64,000 nucleotides of DNA from Salipiger bermudensis HTCC2601 (GCF_000153725.1 NZ_DS022276.1:2544089-2608088); one strand, 5' to 3'; numbered from the stretch's first letter, positions 52,327 to 62,316 are shown. The notes: generated by a model not told the origin, from the sequence alone. A program made the numbers and translations.

Positions 52327-52902
52327 ATGTCCGCGCAGGCACACCGTCGAACGCAACTTATCGAGGCAACGATTCACGAGATCGGTGCGACCGGTACGTT
52401 GTCGGTCACCGTCGGCCAGATCGCCAAGCGCGCAGGCGTGTCTCCGGCGCTGGCGTTTCACTATTTCGGCGACAAGGATCGACTGTTTCTGGCCTCGATG
52501 CGGCACATCCTCTCGTCCTATGGGGAGGATGTGCGCGCCGCCCTGACAGGGGTCGAATCGCCTCGTGAACGGCTTGAGGCGGTGATTCGTGCCAGCTTCA
52601 GCGAGTCGAACTTCCGCCACGACGTGATCGCGGCATGGCTGAATTTCTACGTTCTCGCCCATCGCTCCTCCGAGGCCCAGCGGCTTCTGGTGGTCTATCA
52701 CAGACGGTTGCACTCGAACCTGACACGTGACCTGCGGCCGCTCGCGGGCGACGCCGCAGCGCCCGGGATCGCCCGACGCATAGCGGCGCTGATCGACGGG
52801 ATCTACCTGCGCTACGCGCATTTCCCCTCCAACGAGCCCGAGCAGAACGCCTCGGCCCACGTGCTCGCCGCACTGGACAACGAATTGAAGGCTCTCGCAT
52901 GA
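52327..52902 (+). CDS. betI: transcriptional repressor BetI (TetR family)
   Basis: This 191-residue TetR-type regulator has the helix-turn-helix TIHEIGATGTLSVTVGQIAKRAGVSPALAFHYFGDKDRLF (in pieces) and the BetI-like segments FRHDVIAAWLNFYVLAHRSSEAQRLL and ALIDGIYLRYAHF. BetI represses bet genes in the absence of choline. It is the first gene of betICBA, overlapping betC by 4 bp. Confidence 0.93.
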   Translation: MSAQAHRRTQLIEATIHEIGATGTLSVTVGQIAKRAGVSPALAFHYFGDKDRLFLASMRHILSSYGEDVRAALTGVESPRERLEAVIRASFSESNFRHDVIAAWLNFYVLAHRSSEAQRLLVVYHRRLHSNLTRDLRPLAGDAAAPGIARRIAALIDGIYLRYAHFPSNEPEQNASAHVLAALDNELKALA

Positions 52903-54410
52903 CCCGACCGAACATCCTCATCCTGATGGTGGACCAGCTCAACGGCACCTTCTTCCCCGACGGTCCCGCCGACTGGCTGCACACCCCGAACCTCAAGAAG
53001 CTGGCGGCCCGCTCTGTGCGCTTCCGCAACTGCTACACCGCCTCGCCGCTCTGCGCGCCGGGGCGGGCGAGCTTCATGTCGGGCGAGCTGCCCTCGGTCA
53101 CCGGCGTCTATGACAACGCGGCCGAGTTCCCCTCCGATCTGCCGACCTACGCCCACCATCTTCGCCGGGCAGGGTACCACACCTGCCTGTCGGGCAAGAT
53201 GCATTTCGTCGGTCCCGACCAGATGCACGGCTTCGAGGAGCGCCTGACCACCGACATCTACCCGGCCGATTTCGGCTGGACGCCCGACTACCGCAAGCCC
53301 GGCGAGCGCATCGACTGGTGGTATCACAACATGGGGTCGGTCACCGGCTCGGGCGTGGCCGAGATCTCGAACCAGATGGAATATGACGACGAGGTCGCCT
53401 ACCACGCCACCCGCAAGGTCTATGACCTCGGCCGCCGCAAGGATGACCGCCCGTGGTGCCTGACGGTGAGCTTCACCCACCCGCACGACCCCTATGTTGC
53501 GCGGCGCAAGTACTGGGATCTCTACGAGGATTGCGAGCACCTGCTGCCCGAGGTGGGTGATCTCGGCTACGAGAACCAGGACAAGCACTCGAAGCGCATC
53601 TTCGACGCCAATGACTGGCGCAGCTTCGACATCACCGAGGAAGACATCCGCCGGTCGCGTCAGGCCTATTTCGCCAACATCTCCTATCTCGACGACAAGA
53701 TCGGCGAGATCCTGGAGGCGCTGGAAGGCACCCGGCAGGATCAGGACACCATCATCCTCTTCGTCTCCGATCACGGCGACATGCTGGGTGAGCGCGGGTT
53801 GTGGTTCAAGATGAGCTTCTTCGAAGGCTCCTCGCGCGTGCCGATGATGATCTCGGCCCCGGGGCTCGAGCCCGGTCTCTGCGAGATGCCGGTCAGCAAT
53901 ATCGACGTCTGTCCGACGGTCTGCGATCTCGCCGGCGTCAGCATGGACGAGGTGATGCCCTGGACCGCCGGCGAGACGCTGGTGCCTGTCGCCAAGGGCG
54001 CGCCGCGCGGGCCGGTGGCGATCGAGTACGCCGCCGAGGCGTCCTATGCGCCGCTCGTCGCGCTGCGCGAGGGCGACTGGAAATACACCCGCTGCAGCCT
54101 CGATCCCGAGCAGCTTTTCGATCTCGCGAACGACCCGCACGAACTGACCAACCTCGCCGAGGATCCGGCCCATGCCGAGACGCTGGCCCGGTTCCGCGCC
54201 ATGGCCGACGCGCGCTGGGATCTCGAGCGCTTCGACGCCGAGGTCCGCAAGAGCCAGGCCAAGCGCTGGGTGGTCTACGAGAGCCTGCGCAATGGCGCCT
54301 ACTACCCGTGGGACTACCAGCCGCTGCAGAAGGCCAGCGACCGCTTCATGCGCAACCACATGGATTTGAACGTGGTCGAGGAAAACGCCCGCTACCCGCG
54401 CGGCGAATGA
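52899..54410 (+). CDS. betC: choline-sulfatase
   Basis: This 503-residue arylsulfatase-type enzyme hydrolyses choline-O-sulfate to choline and sulfate. C52 in SPLCAPGRASFMSG is the cysteine converted to formylglycine (CxPxR). The N-terminal metal site (PNILILMVDQLNGTFF), SDHGDMLGERGLWFK and the C-terminal choline-sulfatase tail (RDKRWVVYESLR-like segment AKRWVVYESLRNGAYYPWDY) complete the pattern. No signal peptide is present, so it acts in the cytoplasm after uptake. Confidence 0.95.
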   Translation: MTRPNILILMVDQLNGTFFPDGPADWLHTPNLKKLAARSVRFRNCYTASPLCAPGRASFMSGELPSVTGVYDNAAEFPSDLPTYAHHLRRAGYHTCLSGKMHFVGPDQMHGFEERLTTDIYPADFGWTPDYRKPGERIDWWYHNMGSVTGSGVAEISNQMEYDDEVAYHATRKVYDLGRRKDDRPWCLTVSFTHPHDPYVARRKYWDLYEDCEHLLPEVGDLGYENQDKHSKRIFDANDWRSFDITEEDIRRSRQAYFANISYLDDKIGEILEALEGTRQDQDTIILFVSDHGDMLGERGLWFKMSFFEGSSRVPMMISAPGLEPGLCEMPVSNIDVCPTVCDLAGVSMDEVMPWTAGETLVPVAKGAPRGPVAIEYAAEASYAPLVALREGDWKYTRCSLDPEQLFDLANDPHELTNLAEDPAHAETLARFRAMADARWDLERFDAEVRKSQAKRWVVYESLRNGAYYPWDYQPLQKASDRFMRNHMDLNVVEENARYPRGE

Positions 54411-54431
54411 CCTGACGACAAGGAAAGACCG

Positions 54432-55889
54432 ATGACTTACGAAATTCAGCCCGCCGGCAGCCACTATATCGACGGCGCCTATGTCGAGGACACCGCCGGC
54501 GCCGAGATCCCGGTGATCTACGCCGCCACCGGCGAGCGCATCGCCACGCTGCACGCCGCAACGCCCGCCATCGTCGAGCAGGCGCTCGTTGCCGCCGAGA
54601 AGGCGCAGGCCGAATGGGCCAAGCTCTCCCCGCGTGAGCGGGGCCGGGTGCTGACCCACGCCGCGGCGATCATGCGCGAGCGCAACCACGACCTGTCGGT
54701 TCTGGAAACCTACGACACCGGCAAGCCGCTGCAGGAAACACTTGTGGCCGACGCCACCTCCGGCTCGGACGCGCTCGAGTATTTCGGCGGCCTTGCCGCC
54801 AGCCTCACCGGCGAGCATATCCCGCTCGGCGAGGACTGGGTTTACACGATCCGCGAGCCGCTCGGCGTCTGCGTCGGCATCGGCGCGTGGAACTACCCCA
54901 CGCAGATCGCCTGCTGGAAGGCCGCCCCGGCGCTGGCCTGTGGCAACGCGATGGTGTTCAAGCCCTCCGAAACCACCCCGCTCTGCGCCCTCAAGGTGGC
55001 CGAGATCCTGACCGAGGCCGGCGCGCCGGCGGGCCTGTTCAACGTCGTGCAGGGCATGGGCGAGGTCGGCGCCTCGCTGGTCACCGACAGCCGCGTTGCC
55101 AAGGTCTCGCTCACCGGCTCGGTGCCGACCGGGCGCAAGGTCTATGCCGCCGCCGCCGATGGCATGAAGCACGTCACCATGGAGCTTGGCGGCAAGTCCC
55201 CGATGCTGGTCTTCGATGACGCCGATATCGACAACGCCGTGGGTGGCGCGATCCTTGGCAACTTCTATTCCTCCGGCCAGATCTGCTCGAACGGCACCCG
55301 CGTCTTCGTGCAGAAGGGCATCAAGGAGGCTTTCCTCGCCCGCTTGAACGAGCGCCTGAAGGACGCGGTGATCGGCGATCCGCTCGACGAGGCGACGAGC
55401 TTCGGCCCGATGGTCTCCGAGCAGCAGATGACCATCGTGCAGGGCTTCATCGAGAAGGGCGTGGCCGAGGGCGCCCGCCTTGTCGCCGGTGGCAAGCGCA
55501 TCGATCGCGACGGATGGTATCTTGAGCCCACGGTGTTTGCCGATGTCACCGACGACATGACCATCGCCCGGGAAGAGATCTTTGGCCCGGTGATGAGCGT
55601 GCTCGATTTCGACACCGAGGAAGAGGCCATCGCCCGTGCCAACGCCACCGAGTACGGTCTGTCCGCCGGGGTCTTCACCTCCGATCTTAGCCGCGGTCAT
55701 CGGGTGATCGGCCAGCTCCGGGCCGGCAGCTGCTTTATCAACTCCTACAACGACGCGCCGGTCGAGGCGCCGTTCGGCGGCGTGAAGATGTCGGGCGTCG
55801 GCCGTGAGAACTCCAAGGCCGCGATCGAGCACTGGAGCCAGATGAAATCCGTCTATGTCCGCATGGGCGACGTGGAGGCACCGTTCTGA
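54432..55889 (+). CDS. betB: betaine-aldehyde dehydrogenase
   Basis: This 485-residue aldehyde dehydrogenase oxidises betaine aldehyde to glycine betaine with NAD(P). It has [37 protein letters not shown], the catalytic Glu in [16 protein letters not shown] and the catalytic Cys in [16 protein letters not shown]. It starts 21 bp after betC and ends one base before betA begins (TGATG). Confidence 0.95.
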   Translation: MTYEIQPAGSHYIDGAYVEDTAGAEIPVIYAATGERIATLHAATPAIVEQALVAAEKAQAEWAKLSPRERGRVLTHAAAIMRERNHDLSVLETYDTGKPLQETLVADATSGSDALEYFGGLAASLTGEHIPLGEDWVYTIREPLGVCVGIGAWNYPTQIACWKAAPALACGNAMVFKPSETTPLCALKVAEILTEAGAPAGLFNVVQGMGEVGASLVTDSRVAKVSLTGSVPTGRKVYAAAADGMKHVTMELGGKSPMLVFDDADIDNAVGGAILGNFYSSGQICSNGTRVFVQKGIKEAFLARLNERLKDAVIGDPLDEATSFGPMVSEQQMTIVQGFIEKGVAEGARLVAGGKRIDRDGWYLEPTVFADVTDDMTIAREEIFGPVMSVLDFDTEEEAIARANATEYGLSAGVFTSDLSRGHRVIGQLRAGSCFINSYNDAPVEAPFGGVKMSGVGRENSKAAIEHWSQMKSVYVRMGDVEAPF

Positions 55890-57547
55890 TGCAAGCCGAA
55901 TACGTCATTGTCGGCGCTGGCAGCGCCGGCTGCGCCATGGCCTACAGGCTGGCCGAGGCGGGCAAGCGGGTGCTGGTGATCGAGCATGGCGGCACCGATG
56001 CCGGCCCGCTGATCCAGATGCCCGGCGCGCTCAGCTACCCGATGAACATGAAGCGCTACGACTGGGGCTTCCAGTCCGAGCCCGAACCGCATCTCGGCGG
56101 CCGCCGCCTCGCGACGCCGCGTGGCAAGGTGATCGGCGGCTCGTCCTCGATCAACGGCATGATCTACGTGCGGGGCCATGCGCGCGATTTCGATCACTGG
56201 CGCGATCAGGGGGCAGATGGCTGGGGCTATGCCGATGTGCTTCCCTATTACCAGCGGCAGGAAAACTGGCACGATGGCGGCCATGGTGGCGACCCGGCGT
56301 GGCGCGGCACCGATGGCCCGCTGCATGTCAGCCGAGGGCGGCGCGACAACCCGCTGACGCAGGCCTTCGTCGAGGCCGGCCGCGGGGCGGGCTACCCGGT
56401 TACCCCCGATTACAACGGCCACCAGCAGGAGGGCTTCGGCCCCTATGACATGACGGTCTGGCAGGGCGAGCGCTTCTCGGCGGCCAAGGCCTATCTGCGC
56501 CCGGCGCTCAAGCGCGAGAACTGCGATCTGGTGCGCGCTTTCGCGCGTCGCGTGGTGATCGAGGAGGGCCGGGCGGTCGGCGTCGAGGTCGAGCGTGGCG
56601 GCAAGATCGAGGTCATCCGCGCCGAGGCCGAGGTGATCCTCGCGGCGTCGTCGCTGAACTCGCCCAAGCTCTTGATGCTCTCTGGCATCGGCCCGGCGGC
56701 GCATCTGGCCGAGCACGGCATCGAACTGGTCGCAGACCGCCCCGGCGTGGGCCAGAACCTGCAGGACCATCTCGAGCTCTATATTCAGGCGGCGGCGAGC
56801 CAGCCGGTGAGCCTGTTCAAGTACTGGAACCTGCTCGGCAAGGCCTATGTCGGCGCGCGCTGGCTGTTTTCCAAGACCGGGCCGGGGGCCTCGAACCAAT
56901 TCGAGAGTGCGGGCTTCATCCGCTCCGAGGCAGGCGTCGACTATCCCGACATCCAGTACCACTTCCTGCCCATCGCGGTGCGCTATGACGGCCAGGTGGC
57001 CGCCGAGGGGCACGGCTTCCAAGCCCATGTCGGCCCGATGCGCAGCCCGTCGCGCGGCGAGGTCACCCTGCGCTCGTCGGACCCGAAGGACGCGCCGCGC
57101 ATCCTGTTCAACTACATGGCGCACGAGAAAGACTGGTCGGATTTCCGCAAATGCATCCGCCTCACGCGCGAGATCTTTGCGCAGGACGCGTTCAAGCCCT
57201 ACTACAAGCACGAGATCCAGCCCGGCGCGGAGGTTCAGAGCGATGACGAGCTGAACGATTTCATCCGCCAGCATGTCGAAAGCGCCTATCACCCCTGCGG
57301 CACGGCCCGCATCGGGCGGCGCGACGACCCGATGGCGGTGGTCGATCCCGAGACCCGGGTGATCGGTGTCGAGGGGCTACGGCTCGCCGACAGCTCGATC
57401 TTCCCGCGCATCACCAACGGCAACCTCAACGCGCCGTCGATCATGGTGGGCGAGAAGGCCAGCGATCACATTCTCGGCCGCACGCCGTTGCCGCCGAAGA
57501 ACGATGCGCCATGGATCAACCCGAACTGGGAAAACGCGCAGCGCTGA
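55889..57547 (+). CDS. betA: choline dehydrogenase
   Basis: This 552-residue GMC-family flavoenzyme oxidises choline to betaine aldehyde at the membrane. It has the FAD dinucleotide motif [31 protein letters not shown] (in pieces), the GMC signature [19 protein letters not shown], and the C-terminal catalytic region [18 protein letters not shown] with [17 protein letters not shown]. It is the last gene of the bet operon and is followed by two palindromes that act as terminators. Confidence 0.95.
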   Translation: MQAEYVIVGAGSAGCAMAYRLAEAGKRVLVIEHGGTDAGPLIQMPGALSYPMNMKRYDWGFQSEPEPHLGGRRLATPRGKVIGGSSSINGMIYVRGHARDFDHWRDQGADGWGYADVLPYYQRQENWHDGGHGGDPAWRGTDGPLHVSRGRRDNPLTQAFVEAGRGAGYPVTPDYNGHQQEGFGPYDMTVWQGERFSAAKAYLRPALKRENCDLVRAFARRVVIEEGRAVGVEVERGGKIEVIRAEAEVILAASSLNSPKLLMLSGIGPAAHLAEHGIELVADRPGVGQNLQDHLELYIQAAASQPVSLFKYWNLLGKAYVGARWLFSKTGPGASNQFESAGFIRSEAGVDYPDIQYHFLPIAVRYDGQVAAEGHGFQAHVGPMRSPSRGEVTLRSSDPKDAPRILFNYMAHEKDWSDFRKCIRLTREIFAQDAFKPYYKHEIQPGAEVQSDDELNDFIRQHVESAYHPCGTARIGRRDDPMAVVDPETRVIGVEGLRLADSSIFPRITNGNLNAPSIMVGEKASDHILGRTPLPPKNDAPWINPNWENAQR

Positions 57548-57554
57548 GCGCAGG

Positions 57555-57613
57555 GCGCCAAGATTTTTCGTACGAAAAATCTTGGCGCAAAGAAAATTCG
57601 CAGAATTTTCTTT
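57555..57613. terminator. pair of palindromic terminators between betA and the D-aminopeptidase gene
   Basis: 57555-57588 is a perfect 34-bp palindrome, with arms GCGCCAAGATTTTTCGT and their complement. It is immediately followed by AAAGAAAATTC (57589-57599), a GCA loop and GAATTTTCTTT (57603-57613). Both have T-rich arms and lie between convergent genes. The second element recurs at 59348-59372. Confidence 0.85.
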
Positions 57614-57623
57614 GGCGCGTCGC

Positions 57624-59186
57624 TCAGGCGGTCTTCTCGTAGGGGATCTGGCGCGCCAGCCAGCAGCCGAGCCGCGCGCCACTGACCGAGCCATCCTCGC
57701 GGCGGGTCACGATCAGTGTCCAGTCGCCGGGGGCGGGGGCGTCCATCGCCCGGCGTGTCGCCAGCCGCCAGACATCCCGCGCCAGCGGCGCCATGCGCTC
57801 GAAACGGCCCGTGCCGAGCAGCCCGTCGAACCGGGCATAGACGCCACCGTCGCGCGCCTCGATCTGCATCTCCGCCTCGAGCTCCTCCGAGCGGTAGCGC
57901 CCGGCGATCTCGCGGCCATCGGCGGTGTCGATCGGCACCAGAGGCGTGAGCGCGCGGATGGTGTTCTCGCCCGGGCGCGCCATCGCGAGCCCCGCGCCAT
58001 CGCGGGTGATCCTGACACCGGCGGCTGCTAGCGCGCCGTCCTGGCCAGCCTCGGTCGGCTGCGGTCCGACCGCGTAGCCCAGCTCGACCGCGCGCCGCCC
58101 GGTCTTGAGCGTGGCGGTCAGCCCGCGCGCCTCGTCGAGCCAGAGCCCGTCCCACTCCTCGGCGATGAAGGTCGGCTCGGACGCAGGCGTGCCCATCGCC
58201 GCGCGTGCCACCATCTCTGCCGCGCCGTGGGCGTCGGCCTCATGGTTGAACAGCACCACCACCGAAAGCCGCTCTGAGCGCGCGTTGAGCCGGTGGGCCC
58301 GGAACCCGCGCAGCGCGCCGGCATGGCCGGTGAAGGCCACGCCGCCGATGGTTTCGTGCGCCAGCCCGTAGCCATATTGCGCCGGTGCGCCGTCGACGAA
58401 GCGCGGCGGCTCGGAGAGCCGGCGGTAGAGGCTCTGCGGGTCCTCTCGTTCGGCGTCGATCCACGCCTCATAGGCCAGCATGTCGTCGAGCGACGCCGAG
58501 ATGCCGGCGTCGCCGATCCAGAAGATGCCATTGTCGGCGGGAAAGAAACCGGTGGCGTCGCTGCCCTCGTATCCGATCACGCCGTCTTCCGGCTGTCGCG
58601 TGTCCGAGGTCAGCACCGCCGTCGTCATCCCCGCAGGCTCCCAGATGTGGCGGCGGTAGAGATCGGGCAGGGCCTGTCCGGTCTCGCTCTCGATGATCTC
58701 GGAAATGATGCGGAAATTGCAGTTGCAGTAGGAATACTCGCTTCCGGGAGTGAAATGCCCGGTCTTCATCCGGGCAAGCAGCGGCAGCGCGTGCTCGCGG
58801 GCAAAGGTCTGCTCGGCCAGCCCGCCTTGCAGCACGGTCAGTGCCCAGTAGTCGCGAAGCCCGGACTGGTTGTCGCAAAGCTGGCGCAGGGTCGGCATCG
58901 GGCCTTCGTAGCGCGGCAGGAACTCGGCAACGCGCGCGTCGTATTGCTCGGGTTCGCCGAGGGCCGCCAGCAGCACGCCGCAGGTGAACTGCTTCGAGAT
59001 CGAGCAGATCGGCATCCGGGTCGCGGCGGTGAGCGGAGCGCCTGCGTCGAGATCGGCATACCCCCAGGCGCGGCTGGCGACGATCTTGCCGTCCTTCACC
59101 ACGCCAACAAGGCCGCCGGGGCCGGGAAAGGCCTTGGGCAGGGCGTCGAGCGTGGTTTCGAGCGCGGCAAGGTCGATGGCTGTCAT
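57624..59186 (-). CDS. dap: D-aminopeptidase (class C beta-lactamase-like serine peptidase)
   Basis: The protein is 520 residues from the ATG at 59186, the same length as the Ochrobactrum anthropi enzyme as I recall it. The catalytic S62-x-x-K65 (CSISK), Y153-x-N155 (SYCN) and the HAG triad segment (FTGHAGALRG) match that enzyme in position. Two C-terminal lipocalin-like beta domains follow residue about 330. It removes D-amino acids from the N terminus of peptides and has no signal peptide. It lies downstream of the CofD-like gene on the same strand, separated by 205 bp with a palindromic terminator, so it is probably transcribed alone. Confidence 0.9.
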   Translation of the reverse strand: MTAIDLAALETTLDALPKAFPGPGGLVGVVKDGKIVASRAWGYADLDAGAPLTAATRMPICSISKQFTCGVLLAALGEPEQYDARVAEFLPRYEGPMPTLRQLCDNQSGLRDYWALTVLQGGLAEQTFAREHALPLLARMKTGHFTPGSEYSYCNCNFRIISEIIESETGQALPDLYRRHIWEPAGMTTAVLTSDTRQPEDGVIGYEGSDATGFFPADNGIFWIGDAGISASLDDMLAYEAWIDAEREDPQSLYRRLSEPPRFVDGAPAQYGYGLAHETIGGVAFTGHAGALRGFRAHRLNARSERLSVVVLFNHEADAHGAAEMVARAAMGTPASEPTFIAEEWDGLWLDEARGLTATLKTGRRAVELGYAVGPQPTEAGQDGALAAAGVRITRDGAGLAMARPGENTIRALTPLVPIDTADGREIAGRYRSEELEAEMQIEARDGGVYARFDGLLGTGRFERMAPLARDVWRLATRRAMDAPAPGDWTLIVTRREDGSVSGARLGCWLARQIPYEKTA

Positions 59187-59347
59187 GGCAAGAGGTCCTT
59201 GGGATCGGTCATTCGGCCGTGGAAACGGGCCGTTTTGTGGGAGATGCGCCAAGGCGTAGCGAAGCGGATGATGACGTGGAAGCCATGGCGCCGAAAAACG
59301 GCTTCTGCGCCCGGACATGGGTGAAAAACCGGGCACTGGGCGGGACC

Positions 59348-59372
59348 CAAGAAAATTCGCAGAATTTTCTTG
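59348..59372. repeat. second copy of the AAGAAAATTC-GCA-GAATTTTCTT palindrome
   Basis: CAAGAAAATTC (59348-59358), a GCA loop and GAATTTTCTTG (59362-59372) form an 11-bp perfect stem, nearly identical to the element at 57589-57613. It lies 20 bp past the CofD-like gene stop on its coding strand and probably terminates that gene. Confidence 0.8.
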
Positions 59373-59391
59373 TCACGTCTCGCCCGGTGGC

Positions 59392-60573
59392 TCAGTCGAG
59401 CGAGACCAGAACTTCGGCCACGCGCTGCGCGTCATATTTCTTGTCGTCCGAGCGGCGCAAGGGCAGCCGAATGCAGGGGATGCCGAAGCGCTCCGTCACC
59501 GCGGCGCAGTCGCTCTTGGGCACCGCGCTGTCGCAGATCACGTGGGTGAGGAAGCGTGCCGGCTTCAGCGTCTCGCCGGCATCGGCCCGCAGCGGGGCCA
59601 GAAGCGCCGCCACCTGATCGGCGAGCCCGTGGCCAAGCGCTTCCGGGTCGCGGCCAAGGCTCGGCAGGTAGACCTTGGGCACATGCCGCGCGGCGATGGC
59701 GGTGCCGGTGCCAGCGGGCAGCAGGTTGGCGATGACGCTGGAATAGAGGCTGCCCGGAGGGTAGCAGATCAACTCCGCCTGACCGATGAGCTTACGGTTG
59801 CGCTTGGGCAGCGTCACCTCGGACGGGGCAAGCTCCTGCGCGCCGTCGCTCAGGAAACAGCGCCGGATCGGGCTGTCGAGCGGCGCGACCTCCTTGCCGC
59901 TGATCGCGCGCTGGCCAATCACGCGCCGCCCGTCCGCGAGTTCGGCGCCGAGCTGCAGGTTGGCATCGACCGCTGCGCGCACGGTGCCGCGCACGTCGAC
60001 CATCTTGGACATCAGGAACAGCACCGGCTCGAGCGCGCGCTCGTTGCGCAGGTAGCCCCCCGCAAGGATCAGGTTGCCGATGCTGGCGTGGCGATAGTCG
60101 AAGCCCACTGGCACGGCTTCGGCAAAGGCGCGCAGGGTGGTGCGGATGAGCTTGCGCATCGGCTGAGAGATGGCGGAAATCAGCGGGTGCCTGCCCGCGA
60201 CCATTTCGTCCACCTCGGCGCGCAGCGCCGCCTGCGGGGCATCGGACGGCAGCCGATGGTTGAACAGCGCGTAGATGTCGGGCTGGCCCAGCACGGTTTC
60301 GTCGGCCAGCGCCATCAGGCGGCTGCGCAGGTCGCCCACTGCCGGCATGCCGAAGGCTTCGCGCAGCACCTGGCTGCTGCCGCCGCTGTCGAAGGGCGTG
60401 ATCAGGTGGACCGAGTTGAAGGTATAGCGCTTGAGCTGTCGCGAGATCCCGTTGAGCGCGCTGCCGCCGCTGAAGAACAGCAGGCGCGGCCCGAGATGCG
60501 GCGCGCTGCGCGCCCGGGCAACGCGGAGATCGTCGGGCAGCGTGATCTCGCGCTCGATCCGTATCGCTGTCAT
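59392..60573 (-). CDS. CofD/YvcK-like protein, GAK-system type
   Basis: This 393-residue protein contains a CofD-like nucleotide-binding fold: LLFFSGGSALNGISRQLKRYTFNSVHLITPFDSGGSS, then REAFGMPAVGDLRSRLMALAD, ASIGNLILAGGYLRN and ICYPPGSLYSSVIANLLP. The sequence resembles the CofD-like proteins described with the GAK system (which also has an ATP-grasp enzyme and other small proteins) more than it does YvcK or the F420 enzyme CofD. None of those partners is adjacent here. Biochemical role unknown; a 2-phospholactate-transferase-like or nucleotide-sugar-binding function cannot be told from sequence. Confidence 0.75.
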   Translation of the reverse strand: MTAIRIEREITLPDDLRVARARSAPHLGPRLLFFSGGSALNGISRQLKRYTFNSVHLITPFDSGGSSQVLREAFGMPAVGDLRSRLMALADETVLGQPDIYALFNHRLPSDAPQAALRAEVDEMVAGRHPLISAISQPMRKLIRTTLRAFAEAVPVGFDYRHASIGNLILAGGYLRNERALEPVLFLMSKMVDVRGTVRAAVDANLQLGAELADGRRVIGQRAISGKEVAPLDSPIRRCFLSDGAQELAPSEVTLPKRNRKLIGQAELICYPPGSLYSSVIANLLPAGTGTAIAARHVPKVYLPSLGRDPEALGHGLADQVAALLAPLRADAGETLKPARFLTHVICDSAVPKSDCAAVTERFGIPCIRLPLRRSDDKKYDAQRVAEVLVSLD

Positions 60574-60891
60574 CGTCGCTGTCCTTGCCCGTCGTCCGCG
60601 TCTTTCAATACGCTAGCAGTCGGGCCCTGTCACCCACCGCCAACGGTCTCTCATGCGGGACGTTCGGGAGAGCGGTCGCGAGACGAGAGGGAAAGCCCGG
60701 GCAGGGCGCGGCGAGGCGACTGGACGCAGGCTCGGTGCTTTGCGAAGGCACAACCAAAGCGGGATAATTTTGCACCGCTTCGCATGGCGCGAGGATCCGT
60801 CACCTTCTTCGGATCGTGTTTCGGGCGTAGGCTTATTCCATTGTTGAAGCACCGATGCCGGTGCCGACTCGCGCATTCCGAGGGTGAGACC
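60574..60891. other. 318-bp divergent intergenic region
   Basis: This region separates the CofD-like gene (minus) and the outer-membrane-type gene (plus). It holds a GATCCG/CGGATC dyad at about 60799-60820, and a few AT-rich bases near 60769. I see no gene; a 64-codon frame at 60653-60847 has the composition of non-coding DNA. Confidence 0.5.
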
Positions 60892-61695
60892 ATGCAACAG
60901 ACCGTTTCCAAATTCCTCTCCGCCAGTGCCGCCGCCGCTGCCCTGATGCCTGCCACGGTTGCCGCGCAGGACGCCGACGAACTGGCCCGTCAGCTCGCCA
61001 ACCCGATTGCCAACCTCTACAGCCTGCCGTTCCAGCTCAATTACGACGAGGGCTATGGCGCCGATGGCGAGGGCAGCCGCTACACGCTGAACATCCAGCC
61101 GGTGATCCCGATCTCGCTCACGGATGACTGGAACCTTGTGTCGCGAACCATCATCCCTGCCATCAGCCAGACCGATGTCGTCCCGGGCTCGACGCAGAAA
61201 GGCTATGGCGACATCGTCCAAAGCTTCTTCTTCTCGCCCAAGGAACCGACCGCCGGCGGGTTGATCTGGGGCGTCGGTCCGGTCTTCCTGCTGCCCACCG
61301 GTTCGGAGGAGTTCAGCGCCGACCAATTCGGAGCGGGCTTGACCGCGGTTGCCCTGAAGCAAGCCGGCCCGTGGACGTTCGGCAGCCTGATCAACCACAT
61401 CTGGGATGTCGGCGGCGAAGATGATGGCACCGATATCGACACCACCTTTTTCCAGCCGTTCGCGACCTACGGGTTCAGCGGAGGCTGGTCGGCGACGCTC
61501 AATTCCGAGCTGAGCTATGACTGGATCAGCGAACAAGCCTCGGTGCCGATCAACTTCAACGTCGCGAAGGTCACGACCATCGGCGACACGCCGGTCAGCA
61601 TCGGCGCAGGTGTGCGCTACTGGGCCGACTCGCCCGAGAATGGGCCCGATGGCTGGGGGGCGCGGTTCACCGTCACCTTCATGTACCCGAAGTAA
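60892..61695 (+). CDS. outer-membrane-type protein, MetA-pathway-of-phenol-degradation-like (putative transporter)
   Basis: The protein has 267 residues from the ATG at 60892, with AGGGTGAGAC upstream. A signal peptide (LSASAAAAALMPATVAAQD) leads into ANPIANLYSLPFQLNYDEGYG, a segment common in this family of beta-rich proteins, and the protein ends in a strand (RFTVTFMYPK) with a C-terminal pattern seen in outer-membrane barrels. It is the same broad class as the protein at 1802-2776, though the two are not close. Function unknown. Confidence 0.72.
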   Translation: MQQTVSKFLSASAAAAALMPATVAAQDADELARQLANPIANLYSLPFQLNYDEGYGADGEGSRYTLNIQPVIPISLTDDWNLVSRTIIPAISQTDVVPGSTQKGYGDIVQSFFFSPKEPTAGGLIWGVGPVFLLPTGSEEFSADQFGAGLTAVALKQAGPWTFGSLINHIWDVGGEDDGTDIDTTFFQPFATYGFSGGWSATLNSELSYDWISEQASVPINFNVAKVTTIGDTPVSIGAGVRYWADSPENGPDGWGARFTVTFMYPK

Positions 61696-61698
61696 CGA

Positions 61699-62316
61699 TC
61701 AGCGTTCGGGGCGCGCGCCGGTGAGCGCCGCGCGCAGTTCTGACATCGCATCCTGAGCCTTGCGCGCCGCCTGAGCCAGTTCGGCGGCGATATCGGCAAT
61801 CAGCTTGTCGTCCTTGGCGCGCGGCAACATGCGCGAACTCGACTGGCTGACGGTGGCGATATTGGCCATCGCGTGCAGGGTCTCGTTCAGCGACTCGAGA
61901 AGGCCGGTCTGGTCGCTCTCGCGCTCTTGTTCGGCGCGTTCGGTAACATCGACCGACAGGGCGAGAACCGAGCGGACGCCGTCTTCACCACGCTCGAGCG
62001 GCAGGATCTCGATCTCCCAGACGGTGCGCACCCCGGAGCCGAAGAAGTCGCCGGTGAAGGCGCTCGGGCGCCCATCGAAAGCCGCCGCAAGTGCGTCCTG
62101 CGCCTTGACGGCCTCGCGCCCCTCCCAGAAGTCGACCCAGACCTTGCCGCAGATATTCCCGCTCTCGACGCTGAGCATCTCGAGTCCGCGACGGTTGATG
62201 CCGACGACCTTTCCGTCGCGGTCGATGACCTTGGCGCAGACGGCCGAGCGTTCCGCCAGATGGCCCTGCATCAGCGCGAGGGCCTGCAAGCTCACCTGTT
62301 CAGCACTAAGAATCAT
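61699..62316 (-). CDS. PAS-domain protein with a C-terminal helical segment
   Basis: I choose the ATG at 62316, with GAGGAG 7 bases upstream, giving 205 residues; a GTG at 62334 adds six. Residues about 10-125 form a single PAS domain (SAVCAKVIDRDGKVVGINRRGLEML, then VWEIEILPLE and SVLALSVDVTERAEQER). The rest is a helical region (LLESLNETLHAMANIATVSQSSSRML) resembling a dimerisation helix but with no kinase ATPase domain. It lies just downstream of the phytochrome kinase gene on the same strand (90 bp from that stop to this start), so it may act with that kinase as a sensor or adaptor. Function is not established. Confidence 0.75.
   Translation of the reverse strand: MILSAEQVSLQALALMQGHLAERSAVCAKVIDRDGKVVGINRRGLEMLSVESGNICGKVWVDFWEGREAVKAQDALAAAFDGRPSAFTGDFFGSGVRTVWEIEILPLERGEDGVRSVLALSVDVTERAEQERESDQTGLLESLNETLHAMANIATVSQSSSRMLPRAKDDKLIADIAAELAQAARKAQDAMSELRAALTGARPER

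Noticed and set aside
52812..55832. Open frame of 1006 codons on the minus strand
   Set aside because: It lies antisense to betI, betC and betB, which have full catalytic motifs. The translation is low-complexity (many Gly, Ala, Val, Asp, His) as expected for a shadow frame in GC-rich DNA.
60653..60847. 64-codon plus-strand frame before the outer-membrane gene
   Set aside because: Arg/Gly-rich with no ribosome site; it looks like a chance frame in a promoter region.
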